Below are positions 1 to 6,829 of a DNA stretch of 10,365 nucleotides, one piece after another. The stretch's first letter is position 1. Each line of letters opens with the position of its first letter. Source of the DNA: an uncultured Erysipelotrichaceae bacterium. Lineage in GTDB: Bacteria; Bacillota_I; Bacilli_A; RF39; UBA660. Both the position numbers and the translations under genes were made by a program. The notes beneath the pieces were generated by a model. It worked only from the letters and a program-made list of their open reading frames with translations. It ran no database searches and was not told where the DNA came from. The DNA is taken from contig CACXEZ010000035.1 of assembly GCA_902766815.1 (NCBI GenBank), positions 1 through 10,365 of the forward strand, written 5' to 3'.

Positions 1-720
1 AATACCATAAATAGAAAAATAATTATGTTTAAAATATTCATCTAATTCATCAAAAATAGAATAATTATCCTTAAAAAAAGATATTTTAATATACTCACCC
101 AAATCTCTTGCTTTATGATCAATAATAATATTTTGTGGATCATATAAAGCATAAACAGTATCCTCAAACAAAATGGTATCGTGAGAAATCACTCCAACAT
201 CACTTCTTTCTGGTTTCATTGTAGCAACTGTTTGATTTAAATAACTAATAGCATTTTCGCTAAGACCAATAAAATAATTAAAACTACTAGAAAGCATAGG
301 ATACTTTTGATAATTTTGTTCATGATGATATTCTAAATAGTCAATCTTATCCATCCATAAATTAGCCCAATTAGATCTCATTAACTGTTCTTTATAAGGA
401 ATTTGAATGTTTGATAAATAAGAAATTTCTGCCAAATAAATTGGCTTGTTAATATTAATAGAAATTTTGGTAAGAAGATATGGTATTTGATTCACATAAG
501 TAATAATGGTACTAGTTCTATTATTAATAATTTCATTCACCATAATATTTCTCTTTAACATTTCTTGATTAAACTGATAAATTGCCTGTATATCCTTATC
601 ACGTCTTGTATAAATTTTAAAATAATAAAGCTCATTATCTACATAAAAATAATAGTAATGAAATATTTGATTGATTTTATTTGGGTTTAAGTTATAATAA
701 TAATTAATAGTATTTTTCAT
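1..720 (-). CDS. Partial gene: kinase-fold (APH/CotS-like) protein, C-terminus cut off by window edge
   Basis: An open frame of 240 codons runs from an ATG at 718-720 leftwards to base 1 with no stop, so the carboxyl end lies outside the window. A GAGGG ribosome binding site sits about 6 nt before the ATG. The protein is rich in Tyr, Asn and Ile, with no signal peptide or membrane segment. Residues 178-182 read VISHD, and about 20 residues later comes DPQNIIIDHKARDLGEYIK. That order fits the catalytic HxD loop and metal-binding Asp of the aminoglycoside phosphotransferase fold, as in the CotS/YutH spore-coat proteins. The middle region (LMRSNWANLWMDKIDYLEYH) also fits helices of that fold. 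The family call is inference from these motifs; the substrate is unknown and the protein may not be a working kinase. It is divergent from the methyltransferase gene, with about 64 bp between start codons. Confidence 0.7.
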   Translation of the reverse strand, partial: MKNTINYYYNLNPNKINQIFHYYYFYVDNELYYFKIYTRRDKDIQAIYQFNQEMLKRNIMVNEIINNRTSTIITYVNQIPYLLTKISININKPIYLAEISYLSNIQIPYKEQLMRSNWANLWMDKIDYLEYHHEQNYQKYPMLSSSFNYFIGLSENAISYLNQTVATMKPERSDVGVISHDTILFEDTVYALYDPQNIIIDHKARDLGEYIKISFFKDNYSIFDELDEYFKHNYFSIYGI

Positions 721-784
721 GGCTATCCCTCATTTAATGTTATGATGAATCTAAGAAAAATATTTAAAAAGAAAAAAGGTGATA

Positions 785-1993
785 ATGATGTTATTAAAAA
801 TAGAAAGAATGAATCACACGGGAGAAGGAATTGCTTCATTAGATGGAATCATTTATTTTATTCCAAAAACAATTCCTGGAGATATCATCGAAGTAAACAA
901 AGAAGATATGATTCATTACAAAAATTATAATCGAGTATTAAAATATAAATTAGCAGAATCAAGTAAAAAGAGAATCCAAGTTCTATGCCCATATTATCAA
1001 GAATGTGGTGGCTGCCAGCTAATGGGGTTAGACTATAAAGAACAACTATCATACAAAAAAGAAAAAGTACAAGATATTTTTAAAAAGTACGCAAATTTAG
1101 AGATAAGTCCAAATATAACAGGAACATCTCTTTATCAATATAGAAACAAAATAACACTTCAAGTAGAAAATGGAAAATTAGGATTATATACACAAGATAG
1201 TAATAATCTAATACCGATTCAAAAATGTCTACTAATTTCAGATAAATTAAATGAAATCATAAATATAGTGCAAGAAAAAATAGACTTATTCAAAACTTCA
1301 CAAATTATTTTAAAAATAATGCAAGACAAAGTAATGATTCAATTTTTAGGAAATATCAATAAGAAAGAAGTCATAAAAGAATTATCTGATAAAGTATCTT
1401 CTATCTATTTAAATGATGATAAAATTTACGGAGTTTCTCACCTGAAAGAAGAATTATCTCCTTATGTATTTTATGTATCACCGAAATCTTTTTTTCAAGT
1501 AAATCATGAGGGAACAATCATAATTTATAATAAAGTAAAAGAATATTTAGGAAAAAAGAACAATCAAGTATTAGATTTATATTGTGGAACAGGAACTATA
1601 GGCATATATGTATCTGATAATTGTAAACAAATAATAGGGATAGAACTAAATTCATCATCCGTTAGTGATGCTAAAAAAAATATAAAATTAAACAACATAA
1701 AAAATATGAAAGTCCTAAAAGGAAGTGTTGGAAGTCTTTTAAAAACAGACACCTATTATGATGCAATCATTGTAGATCCACCAAGAAGCGGATTAGACAA
1801 AAAAACAAAAGATACCTTATTAAAAATAAAATCTAATAAACTAATTTATATTTCATGTAATCCCATAACGTTAGCAAGAGATATCAATATTTTAAAAACC
1901 ATCTATAACTTAGAAGAAATAAGTCTAGTAGATATGTTTCCAAATAGCTATCATGTTGAAAGTGTCGCATTGCTTAGTCTGAAAAAGTGTTGA
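785..1993 (+). CDS. rlmD: 23S rRNA (uracil-C5)-methyltransferase, TrmA/RlmD family
   Basis: This cytoplasmic enzyme family transfers a methyl group from S-adenosylmethionine to C5 of a uridine, in 23S rRNA for the RlmC/RlmD branch. Numbered from the ATG at 785, a TRAM-like RNA-binding domain covers residues 1 to about 60. Cys68, Cys74, Cys77 and Cys149 match the four iron-sulphur cluster ligands. The SAM site is LDLYCGTGTIG (residues 265-275), DPPR lies at 332-335, the catalytic Cys359 is in YISCNPITLARD, and Glu393 in HVESVALL matches the general base. The length of 402 residues is slightly short for the family, but all motifs are present. The frame is open from a GTG at 779. I prefer ATG 785, with 788 equally possible, because AGGTGAT at 777-783 then serves as the ribosome binding site. 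Whether it acts as RlmD (one site) or as the dual-site RlmCD of Firmicutes cannot be told here, and tRNA-specific TrmA activity is less likely. No clear terminator follows. Confidence 0.93.
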   Translation: MMLLKIERMNHTGEGIASLDGIIYFIPKTIPGDIIEVNKEDMIHYKNYNRVLKYKLAESSKKRIQVLCPYYQECGGCQLMGLDYKEQLSYKKEKVQDIFKKYANLEISPNITGTSLYQYRNKITLQVENGKLGLYTQDSNNLIPIQKCLLISDKLNEIINIVQEKIDLFKTSQIILKIMQDKVMIQFLGNINKKEVIKELSDKVSSIYLNDDKIYGVSHLKEELSPYVFYVSPKSFFQVNHEGTIIIYNKVKEYLGKKNNQVLDLYCGTGTIGIYVSDNCKQIIGIELNSSSVSDAKKNIKLNNIKNMKVLKGSVGSLLKTDTYYDAIIVDPPRSGLDKKTKDTLLKIKSNKLIYISCNPITLARDINILKTIYNLEEISLVDMFPNSYHVESVALLSLKKC

Positions 1994-2032
1994 AAAATAA
2001 AGAAATTATGATATTTAACAAATATCTAAAAT

Positions 2033-2062
2033 TGTAAAAAAAAAGATAAATTGTACTATAAA
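2033..2062 (+). promoter_or_regulatory. Possible sigma-A promoter upstream of the RhuM remnant
   Basis: TTGTAA at 2033-2038 and TATAAA at 2057-2062 are separated by 18 bp. Downstream lies a strong GAAGGAGGG ribosome-binding-like sequence (2072-2080), but the ATG following it (2082) is only 1 nt away and opens a 10-codon frame. In such AT-rich DNA chance matches are common, so this is a modest candidate for the old promoter of the decayed genes that follow. Confidence 0.35.
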
Positions 2063-2133
2063 TAGAGTGATGAAGGAGGGTATGTTTTTTTATACCAGTT
2101 TGATTGCAATATAAAATAAGAAAGAGAGTATTT

Positions 2134-2532
2134 ATGGATGATGAATAAATAATAATACAAAAGTTGAAGTAAGACTTGTTGATGAAGATGTTTGGTTAAA
2201 TGTTAATGAAATTGCTAATTTGTTTAATGTACAAAGATTAGCTATTGTTAAACATATAATACTATTCGTAATGATGAGGAGCTTAAAGAAAATAAAAGAG
2301 TTACTAGAAAAAGAGAATATTATAATCTTGATATGATTATATCTATTGGTTTTAGAGTTCGTTCTAAAACAGCAATGAAATGAATTTGGGTAAATAAATT
2401 AAAGAATATATTATCAAAGGGTTTAATTTAAATGAAAGTGAATATAAAAAATTTAGAGTTAAACAGGATAGAGAATATATTTCTTTAATAGATGAAATGT
2501 ATAAAAGGTATTCAGAAGGAAAAGACGAATAT
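2134..2532 (+). pseudogene. Decayed RhuM-family gene
   Basis: RhuM-family proteins are often found in phage, genomic islands and near restriction systems; their molecular role is unsettled. A likely original start is ATG 2134, behind an AAAGAGAG site, but it meets a stop after four codons (MDDE). Recognisable segments then appear in three frames: VWLNVNEIANLFNVQRLAIVKHI (about 2190-2258), EELKENKRV and YYNLDMIISIGFRVRSKTAM (about 2279-2380), and KEYIIKGFNLNE (from 2401). A TGA at 2381 interrupts the second segment just before IWVNK. Family members normally carry about 20 more residues between the ELxEN motif and the YNLD motif, and these are missing here. Together this means at least three frame changes, one in-frame stop and an internal deletion, so no working product is expected. 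The carboxyl-terminal boundary is uncertain; I end it before the next ribosome binding site. The family call rests on motif order and is quite secure; identity with any particular homologue cannot be judged. Confidence 0.78.
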
Positions 2533-2548
2533 AGGAGGAAAGATTTAC

Positions 2549-2855
2549 ATGAAAGTTATAACAATATGTGGAAGCTTAAAGTTTCAAAAAGAAATGATGA
2601 TAATAGCAGAAAAAAATGGCATTAGAAGGAATTTGCATTCTCACTCCAATTTATCCGATCATTAAAAACTTGGAGATAACTAGTACACAAATACAAAATT
2701 TGAAAGAAGAACATTTTAAGAGAATCGAATTATCAGATGCAATATTAGTAGTTAATAAAGATGATTATATTGGAAATAGTACAAGTTTAGAAATAGAGTT
2801 TGCAAAATCATTAAATAAAGAAATTATGTATTATACAGATTTAACAAAGAAATAA
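2549..2855 (+). pseudogene. Frameshifted nucleoside 2-deoxyribosyltransferase-like small protein
   Basis: An ATG at 2549 follows a good AGGAGGAA site (2533-2539) and starts MKVITICGSLKFQKEMMIIAEK. The frame then leaves the family pattern at an A7 run (2610-2616) and stops soon after. The other frame, entered at ATG 2616, carries on with MALEGICILTPIYP and ends RIELSDAILVVNKDDYIGNSTSLEIEFAKSLNKEI. Removing one A joins the two into a 101-residue protein with a GS loop near the amino end, an SDA-hydrophobic-VVN strand and a GxSTxxEIxxA helix. These are the hallmarks of the small nucleoside 2-deoxyribosyltransferase/DUF4406-like Rossmann group. The enzyme function is not proven even for an intact form. 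The lesion could be a real recent mutation, a sequencing error in the homopolymer, or less likely a programmed shift. Its neighbours on both sides are clearly broken, which favours decay. The 79-residue frame from 2616 alone lacks the first strand and is unlikely to fold by itself. Confidence 0.72.
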
Positions 2856-2866
2856 ATTATAAATGA

Positions 2867-3603
2867 ATCAATGCTCATAATATAAATAAATTGAAGTATG
2901 AAGAAAATAATATTGATCTTATTATCGCAAATGGAGAAAAGGCCAAAAATGCAAGAGGAATTAACAAAGAATTATTTGAGAGAATCATAAATGCGGGTGT
3001 GGATGTTGTTACAATGGGTAATCATACTTTTTCTGATAAAGAAATCTATGATATAAATGATAATAGACTGTTGATCCCTGCAAATATAAATAAAGAATCA
3101 TAAAAAAAGGTTATGGCATTTTTGAATGTCTGGAAACAAAAATATTTGTTGCTAATTTAATAGGGAAAGATTGTAATCCAAAACCGGAATATAATGCTTT
3201 CCAGACAGCAAAAAAAATATTAGAAAATATTGATGATAAAGTAAATGGTTAGAATTATTGATTTTCATGCAGGTTATTGTAATCAAAAAAGAGCTTTTGC
3301 TCATTATTTAAAAGACGATGCAAGTGCAATTTTTGGAACTCATACTTATGTACAAACAGCAGATGAAGCTATTTTATATAATAAATTAGGATATATGACA
3401 GATATAGGAATGTGTGGACCAATCAACTCTACCATTGGATATGATTTGATTTTGAAACAAGAAGATTGGTGGAGGAATTGCCAGATGATTCAATTTTATC
3501 ATCATACACAAATTGTATGATTAATGGTTGCATTTTTACAATCGACACTAAAACAGGAAATACAATTAAAATAAAGAGAATAAACATCACCGAAGAAAAT
3601 TGA
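2867..3603 (+). pseudogene. ymdB: Decayed YmdB-family metallophosphoesterase (2',3'-cyclic-nucleotide phosphodiesterase)
   Basis: YmdB hydrolyses 2',3'-cyclic nucleotides and affects biofilm and motility decisions in Bacillus. The remnant is spread over several frames. Bases 2867-3100 encode DLIIANGEKAKNARGINKELF and GVDVVTMGNHTFSDKEI. After a TAA at 3101, KKGYGIF through ILENIDDKVNG follows in another frame up to a TAG at 3250. From 3245 comes IIDFHAGY, FGTHTYVQTADEAIL and YMTDIGMCGP. A last change near 3465 gives ELPDDSILSSYTNCMINGC and a tail ending in the TGA at 3601. The metal-site residues Glu (NGE), Asn-His (GNH), His (DFHA) and His-x-His (THTYV) are still readable, but the Asn normally after the NGE glutamate is Lys. 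The first strand with its GDIVG motif and metal-binding Asp is gone. At least three frame changes plus amino-terminal loss make this a pseudogene, unless the assembly is poor. An intact copy elsewhere in the genome would be expected. Confidence 0.85.
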
Positions 3604-3708
3604 TATATACATAACAGACTTGTAAGTATCAAAACATTGAAGATTACAGTAGCAAGTTATATTCAAGCATCTGAAAATAAACTATTAATAATTACAAATG
3701 AATTTGTG

Positions 3709-3728
3709 AAATGAAAAGTTCATTTTTT
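3709..3728 (+). terminator. Weak hairpin followed by T-run after the YmdB remnant
   Basis: A 7-bp stem (AAATGAA at 3709-3715 with TTCATTT at 3719-3725), a 3-nt AAG loop and three further T residues could form an AT-rich terminator for plus-strand transcription. It has only one G-C pair and could be chance. The surrounding 3604-3753 stretch holds no gene I recognise; short frames there, such as one reading VASYIQASENKLLIITNEF, match nothing I know and may be further remnant. Confidence 0.3.
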
Positions 3729-3753
3729 GGATTACGTGTCTATTTAAATAACG

Positions 3754-4692
3754 TTATCTTTTTTTCTGATAAATAAGTGCAGAGTCTTTTGCTGTACTAT
3801 CTTTAAATTTATAATGATCAGTTCCATGAAAAGATAGCAAAATAGGACTGAAATTCTGAAAAACCAAGAAATCATTCTTCAAGTCATAGATAGAACTCCA
3901 ATTTTTTTGATATTTACTATCGATAGTTGTATTCCATAAATAAGAAATCATAAGTTTTCCCTGGTTACTTAAAGAAAGATTTAGTTTACAAACAAGAGAA
4001 AAAATTTCGTAAATATCATAGTAAGTAGCTATGTTAGATAACCAAATATTATCAAAAAATCTATCAAAGGAATGTTTAAAAATATCATCAATAATAAAAT
4101 TTACATGACTAGATAAAATTTTAATTCTCATATCTTGATAATGATTAGCATCCAATAAATAAGTATTACAATTTAGAACAACATCATGCCTATTTTCATC
4201 TCTATCAAATAATCGTGTTCTAATCTTACTACCTGAAAATGTATGAAAAAGTTCATCCCAAAATAAATAAGATTCATAATCAAGAATACGAAGAAAAGGA
4301 GAAATTTTATCATAGGTACCTAAGTCAAAAGCTTCTTGATTATACTTAAATACTTTAGGATAATCTAAATAACTTAGAAATTTAAAATATTCATCATATT
4401 CCAAATTAAAAATACAAGCAACTTTTAAATAATAATAAAATTTAGTATAAGGGCAAATATCAATCACCGTAATATCACGACATCCCTTGTAAATAGCATT
4501 CAAAGTCTGATCCAAAGAAGAACCAACAGTACATAAACTATGATTCTTTAAATCAAAAAAATCTATATATCCATTAATGTTTTCATTAGTGAAAGGATAG
4601 ATATGTAAAAAACCCGAATTACCATATTCAACCATTCTGTTATCACATAAATCTATAGCACTACATAACTGAGTTTCAAAATAATTTTTCAT
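3754..4692 (-). CDS. DUF3419/BtaA-like SAM-binding protein of unknown function
   Basis: This 312-residue soluble protein has no signal peptide or membrane helix. Residues 52-61 (SLCTVGSSLD) look like the glycine-containing SAM-binding loop, and VIDICPYTKFYYYLK (76-90) resembles the acidic end of strand 2 and the DLNPxQ-type motif of DUF3419/BtaA-like methyltransferase folds. BtaA is the aminobutyrylation enzyme of betaine-lipid synthesis. The downstream YFKFLSYLDYPKVF segment also fits that group. Function and substrate are unknown; the family link is inference from motif spacing. The start is ATG 4690-4692. The only ribosome binding site, GGAGG, lies about 13 nt upstream, longer than usual, and no other in-frame start is available nearer to it. 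A possible minus-strand -10 (TACAAT, 4739-4744) has a poor -35. The gene is divergent from the repeat-protein gene with 141 bp between start codons, and converges with the pseudogene block. Confidence 0.8.
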   Translation of the reverse strand: MKNYFETQLCSAIDLCDNRMVEYGNSGFLHIYPFTNENINGYIDFFDLKNHSLCTVGSSLDQTLNAIYKGCRDITVIDICPYTKFYYYLKVACIFNLEYDEYFKFLSYLDYPKVFKYNQEAFDLGTYDKISPFLRILDYESYLFWDELFHTFSGSKIRTRLFDRDENRHDVVLNCNTYLLDANHYQDMRIKILSSHVNFIIDDIFKHSFDRFFDNIWLSNIATYYDIYEIFSLVCKLNLSLSNQGKLMISYLWNTTIDSKYQKNWSSIYDLKNDFLVFQNFSPILLSFHGTDHYKFKDSTAKDSALIYQKKR

Positions 4693-4782
4693 CTCTATCT
4701 GATATCCTCCTCGATAAAAAGTAATTTTGTTATGGTATATTGTATCAAAGATGATAAAAAAAGAAAATAAAAAATTTTATAT

Positions 4783-4811
4783 TTGACAGTAAATTAGAAA
4801 CAATATATAAT
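4783..4811 (+). promoter_or_regulatory. Perfect consensus sigma-A promoter of the envelope gene run
   Basis: TTGACA (4783-4788) and TATAAT (4806-4811) are separated by exactly 17 bp, matching the housekeeping consensus at all twelve positions. Transcription should start near 4818. That gives a leader of about 16 nt containing AGGAGG (4822-4827), 6 nt before ATG 4834. There is little room for a leader riboswitch or attenuator, so the downstream gene is probably constitutively and strongly expressed unless a repressor binds here. Confidence 0.85.
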
Positions 4812-4833
4812 GATGTAAAATAGGAGGAGTAAA

Positions 4834-5886
4834 ATGAATTTAAGAGAAGAGAAATTATTATATGATGAAGAATTAGGACAGTACTATAAAATAGATCAAA
4901 ATAACAAAAGAATTCCTGTAATAGATCCGATAAATGGAGGACAATTAATACCACAATCAGATGGAAGTTATATAAGTGAAACAACCGGTACCCATTATAG
5001 TTGGAATGAAAGAAAAGTTGAATTCATCCCAGCGATAGACCCAATAAATGGAGGACAATTAATACCACAATCAGACGGAAGTTATATAAGTGAAACAACC
5101 GGAAGAAAATTTACTTGGGATGAAAAAAGACAACATTTTATTCCAAATTATTTTCAAGAAGAAGAAGGAAAATTAGGGTTTGAATCTGCTCACATAGAAG
5201 GAGATTATCTAGTTGGAGATAATACTGGAAAGAGATTTTTAATTGATGAAAATGGCGTAATTTTAACACCCAGAGAAATAGAAAGGCAAGAAAAAAGAAA
5301 AAGAGCAAATCAAGAAATATCTTGGAAAATAGAAAGAAAGATTAATAAATTAGACAATGATAACAATGAAGAATATCTAAACAAAGTAATCAAAATGAGT
5401 GAAGAAGAATCAAAACCACTAATGCATGAATTTTTATTTGAAAACAATTTGTGCTACTATAGTATTCATGAATTAGGACCTAATTCAAAAGAAGAAGCAA
5501 TAACAGCAAAAATATGCTCTGCAGATGATACATTCAAAACTGAATTTTTAGAACCATTACTTGCCAATCAACTAAAAAAAGATGAAGTTGATACTAATAT
5601 GGAAAGTAATACCATAATAACTCCATTGCAAACGAATTCAAATATCTGTGCCCTAGATATTGTAACCCCTAAATGGACTATAATTAAGTTAACAGGAATA
5701 GATGTAAATTATGCCAACTTTTTAACAAATAGTATACATGAATCTAGACAAAAAGAAGAACATAAAGGATATGCAAGAGTAAGAGAGAAAAAAGAAAATG
5801 GGTTCGTCAATGTTTTAGCAATAGCACTAATACTTACGATAACTATCTTATCAGGAATCAGTATTGTTTACTATCTGTATCATTAA
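4834..5886 (+). CDS. Tail-anchored membrane protein with tandem 38-residue repeats, function unknown
   Basis: I do not recognise a named family. The 350-residue protein has three parts. Residues 1-146 are a repeat region: two almost identical units at 30-67 and 68-105 begin IDPINGGQLIPQSDGSYISE and end in W(N/D)E+xxxFIP. Partial copies flank them (YDEELGQYYKIDQNNKRIP at 10-28 and EGDYLVGDNTGKRFLIDENG at 122-141). Residues 147-200 are a highly charged, probably helical stretch. The remainder is a globular-looking region with one membrane helix at about 324-347. RVREKKENG directly before that helix and only three residues after it predict a cytoplasmic body anchored by its tail. There is no signal peptide. 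The aromatic, turn-rich repeats loosely recall OCRE-type repeats or beta-hairpin binding modules, which is only an analogy. The start is certain: a consensus promoter plus AGGAGG 6 nt before the ATG. The membrane-protein gene 51 bp downstream is probably co-transcribed. Confidence 0.88.
   Translation: MNLREEKLLYDEELGQYYKIDQNNKRIPVIDPINGGQLIPQSDGSYISETTGTHYSWNERKVEFIPAIDPINGGQLIPQSDGSYISETTGRKFTWDEKRQHFIPNYFQEEEGKLGFESAHIEGDYLVGDNTGKRFLIDENGVILTPREIERQEKRKRANQEISWKIERKINKLDNDNNEEYLNKVIKMSEEESKPLMHEFLFENNLCYYSIHELGPNSKEEAITAKICSADDTFKTEFLEPLLANQLKKDEVDTNMESNTIITPLQTNSNICALDIVTPKWTIIKLTGIDVNYANFLTNSIHESRQKEEHKGYARVREKKENGFVNVLAIALILTITILSGISIVYYLYH
4921..5148 (+). repeat. Tandem duplication, two 114-bp units inside the repeat-protein gene
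   Basis: Units at 4921-5034 and 5035-5148 are in register at 114 bp (38 codons). The first 68 bp of each unit differ at only three positions (GAT/GAC, CCG/CCA, GAT/GAC), all silent. The last 45 bp have diverged in both DNA and protein. The sharp contrast between core and linker suggests recent duplication or gene conversion of the core, or strong selection on it. Confidence 0.93.
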
Positions 5887-5937
5887 ACTCATAAATAGAA
5901 AAGTAATGGAAATACTACAAAAGAAAGGATGATAATT

Positions 5938-6432
5938 TTGAAAAAAATAGTAACCGGAATATTATGTTTTCTTCTAACCATTACAGTAATTTGTGAAATA
6001 TCTTATACCGCAGTTGCAAATTCTATCACAGAACGAGTAATAAAAACCAGTATTAAAGAAAATCTATTAACAGGTTTCATGTATGATGAAAATGGTAATA
6101 GAACAGAAATATTTAATACTATATTAAGATTGACTACTTTAGATGAAGAAACTGTAAAGAAAATAATGGAAAATGATACTTCAAATAATATTATCACAGA
6201 TATAGTAAATAGTATTTATGATTATAACCTAACAGGTGATGAAAGTGTAAAGTATACAAAAGAAGACATCATAGATATAGTAAACAATAATATAGATAAA
6301 GTATTACAGGAAATTGATTATCCCATTACTACAAAAGAAAGAGAAGAAGTAATAAAATATACAAGAGAAAATGCTAACGATATCATAGATATAATTTATT
6401 CTACAGACATAGGAGATTATGTGAAGAGATGA
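5938..6432 (+). CDS. Signal-anchored extracytoplasmic protein; probable N-terminal part of a split membrane protein
   Basis: The protein begins MKKIVTGILCFLLTITVICE, a positively charged amino end followed by one hydrophobic segment, then about 140 acidic, Asn/Asp/Ile-rich residues without further membrane helices. I chose TTG 5938 over the in-frame ATG 5929 because AGAAAGGA (5922-5929) then lies about 8 nt upstream as the ribosome binding site, and the signal-like MKK start is cleaner. The outer domain (NITDIVNSIY-like helices, DIIDIVNNNIDKVL, DIIDIIYST) looks helical and unlike any enzyme I know. The stop overlaps the start of the next ORF by 4 nt. In Firmicutes I recall single proteins with this layout (one TM, an outer helical domain, then three TMs), so this ORF and the next may be halves of one gene. 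Function is unknown. It is probably transcribed from the promoter at 4783. Confidence 0.75.
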   Translation: MKKIVTGILCFLLTITVICEISYTAVANSITERVIKTSIKENLLTGFMYDENGNRTEIFNTILRLTTLDEETVKKIMENDTSNNIITDIVNSIYDYNLTGDESVKYTKEDIIDIVNNNIDKVLQEIDYPITTKEREEVIKYTRENANDIIDIIYSTDIGDYVKR

Positions 6433-6770
6433 ATCTTAGACAAATATTTAATCCAACTTACAGCATCATTGGAATCCTATTCATTTTACTAATACTTCTT
6501 CTTATCTTGATCATAAACAAAAATACTTCTACTAGTTGCCATTATATTGGTAAATACTTTACTATATCTGGAATAATAACACTGATAATTTCATTTATCA
6601 TAAACCTGATGATAAATCATATATTACCAAATAAATATCAAATATTTATCTCGGTAATAAGTAAAAACTTATTAAAGAATTTAATATTATATTCATCAAT
6701 TACTATTATAATAGGATTGATCCTCTATATAATTTCGATCATAATTTCTAAAAAAGAACTAACGAAATAA
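6429..6770 (+). CDS. Three-TM membrane protein; probable C-terminal part of the split gene
   Basis: This 113-residue protein is almost entirely hydrophobic, with membrane helices near residues 11-29, 42-64 and 84-107. The lysine-rich end (SKKELTK) should be cytoplasmic, which with three helices puts the amino end outside. That is where it would be if it continued the extracytoplasmic domain of the preceding ORF. The ATG overlaps the preceding stop as ATGA, allowing translational coupling, and no independent AGGAGG site is present; the nearest purines are GAAGAG (6423-6428), directly at the start. A single-base change could have split a longer ancestor, or the pair could work as two subunits. 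Function is unknown. Confidence 0.68.
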   Translation: MNLRQIFNPTYSIIGILFILLILLLILIINKNTSTSCHYIGKYFTISGIITLIISFIINLMINHILPNKYQIFISVISKNLLKNLILYSSITIIIGLILYIISIIISKKELTK

Positions 6771-6771
6771 T

Positions 6772-6800
6772 TTGTAAAAGAGTGATATCTATGATATAAT
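6772..6800 (+). promoter_or_regulatory. Sigma-A promoter with extended -10 for the zinc-ribbon gene
   Basis: TTGTAA (6772-6777) and TATAAT (6795-6800) are 17 bp apart, and TGA directly before the hexamer forms an extended -10 element. It begins right after the stop codon of the three-TM protein and gives a leader of about 23 nt carrying AAGGAG (6816-6821), so the zinc-ribbon gene can be transcribed independently of the upstream run. Confidence 0.78.
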
Positions 6801-6829
6801 CAAAAAAATAATAATAAGGAGTGATGTAA

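Noticed and set aside
742..930. A 62-codon frame overlapping the start of the methyltransferase gene
   Set aside because: It lies out of frame over the conserved amino end of the RlmD-like gene and its product is a low-complexity Lys/Arg/Asn sequence.
2079..2096. GGTAT/ATACC inverted repeat around a T-run
   Set aside because: A 5-bp stem with an 8-nt loop is too weak to call a terminator or operator.
2082..2114. Ten-codon frame after a strong GAAGGAGGG site, possibly a leader peptide
   Set aside because: The ribosome-binding-like sequence is only 1 nt from the ATG, the peptide shows no regulatory codon pattern, and the genes behind it are broken.
4745..4984. Minus-strand 79-codon hydrophobic frame over the consensus promoter and start of the repeat gene
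   Set aside because: Its hydrophobicity comes from reading AT-rich coding sequence backwards, and it overlaps a well-supported promoter and gene.
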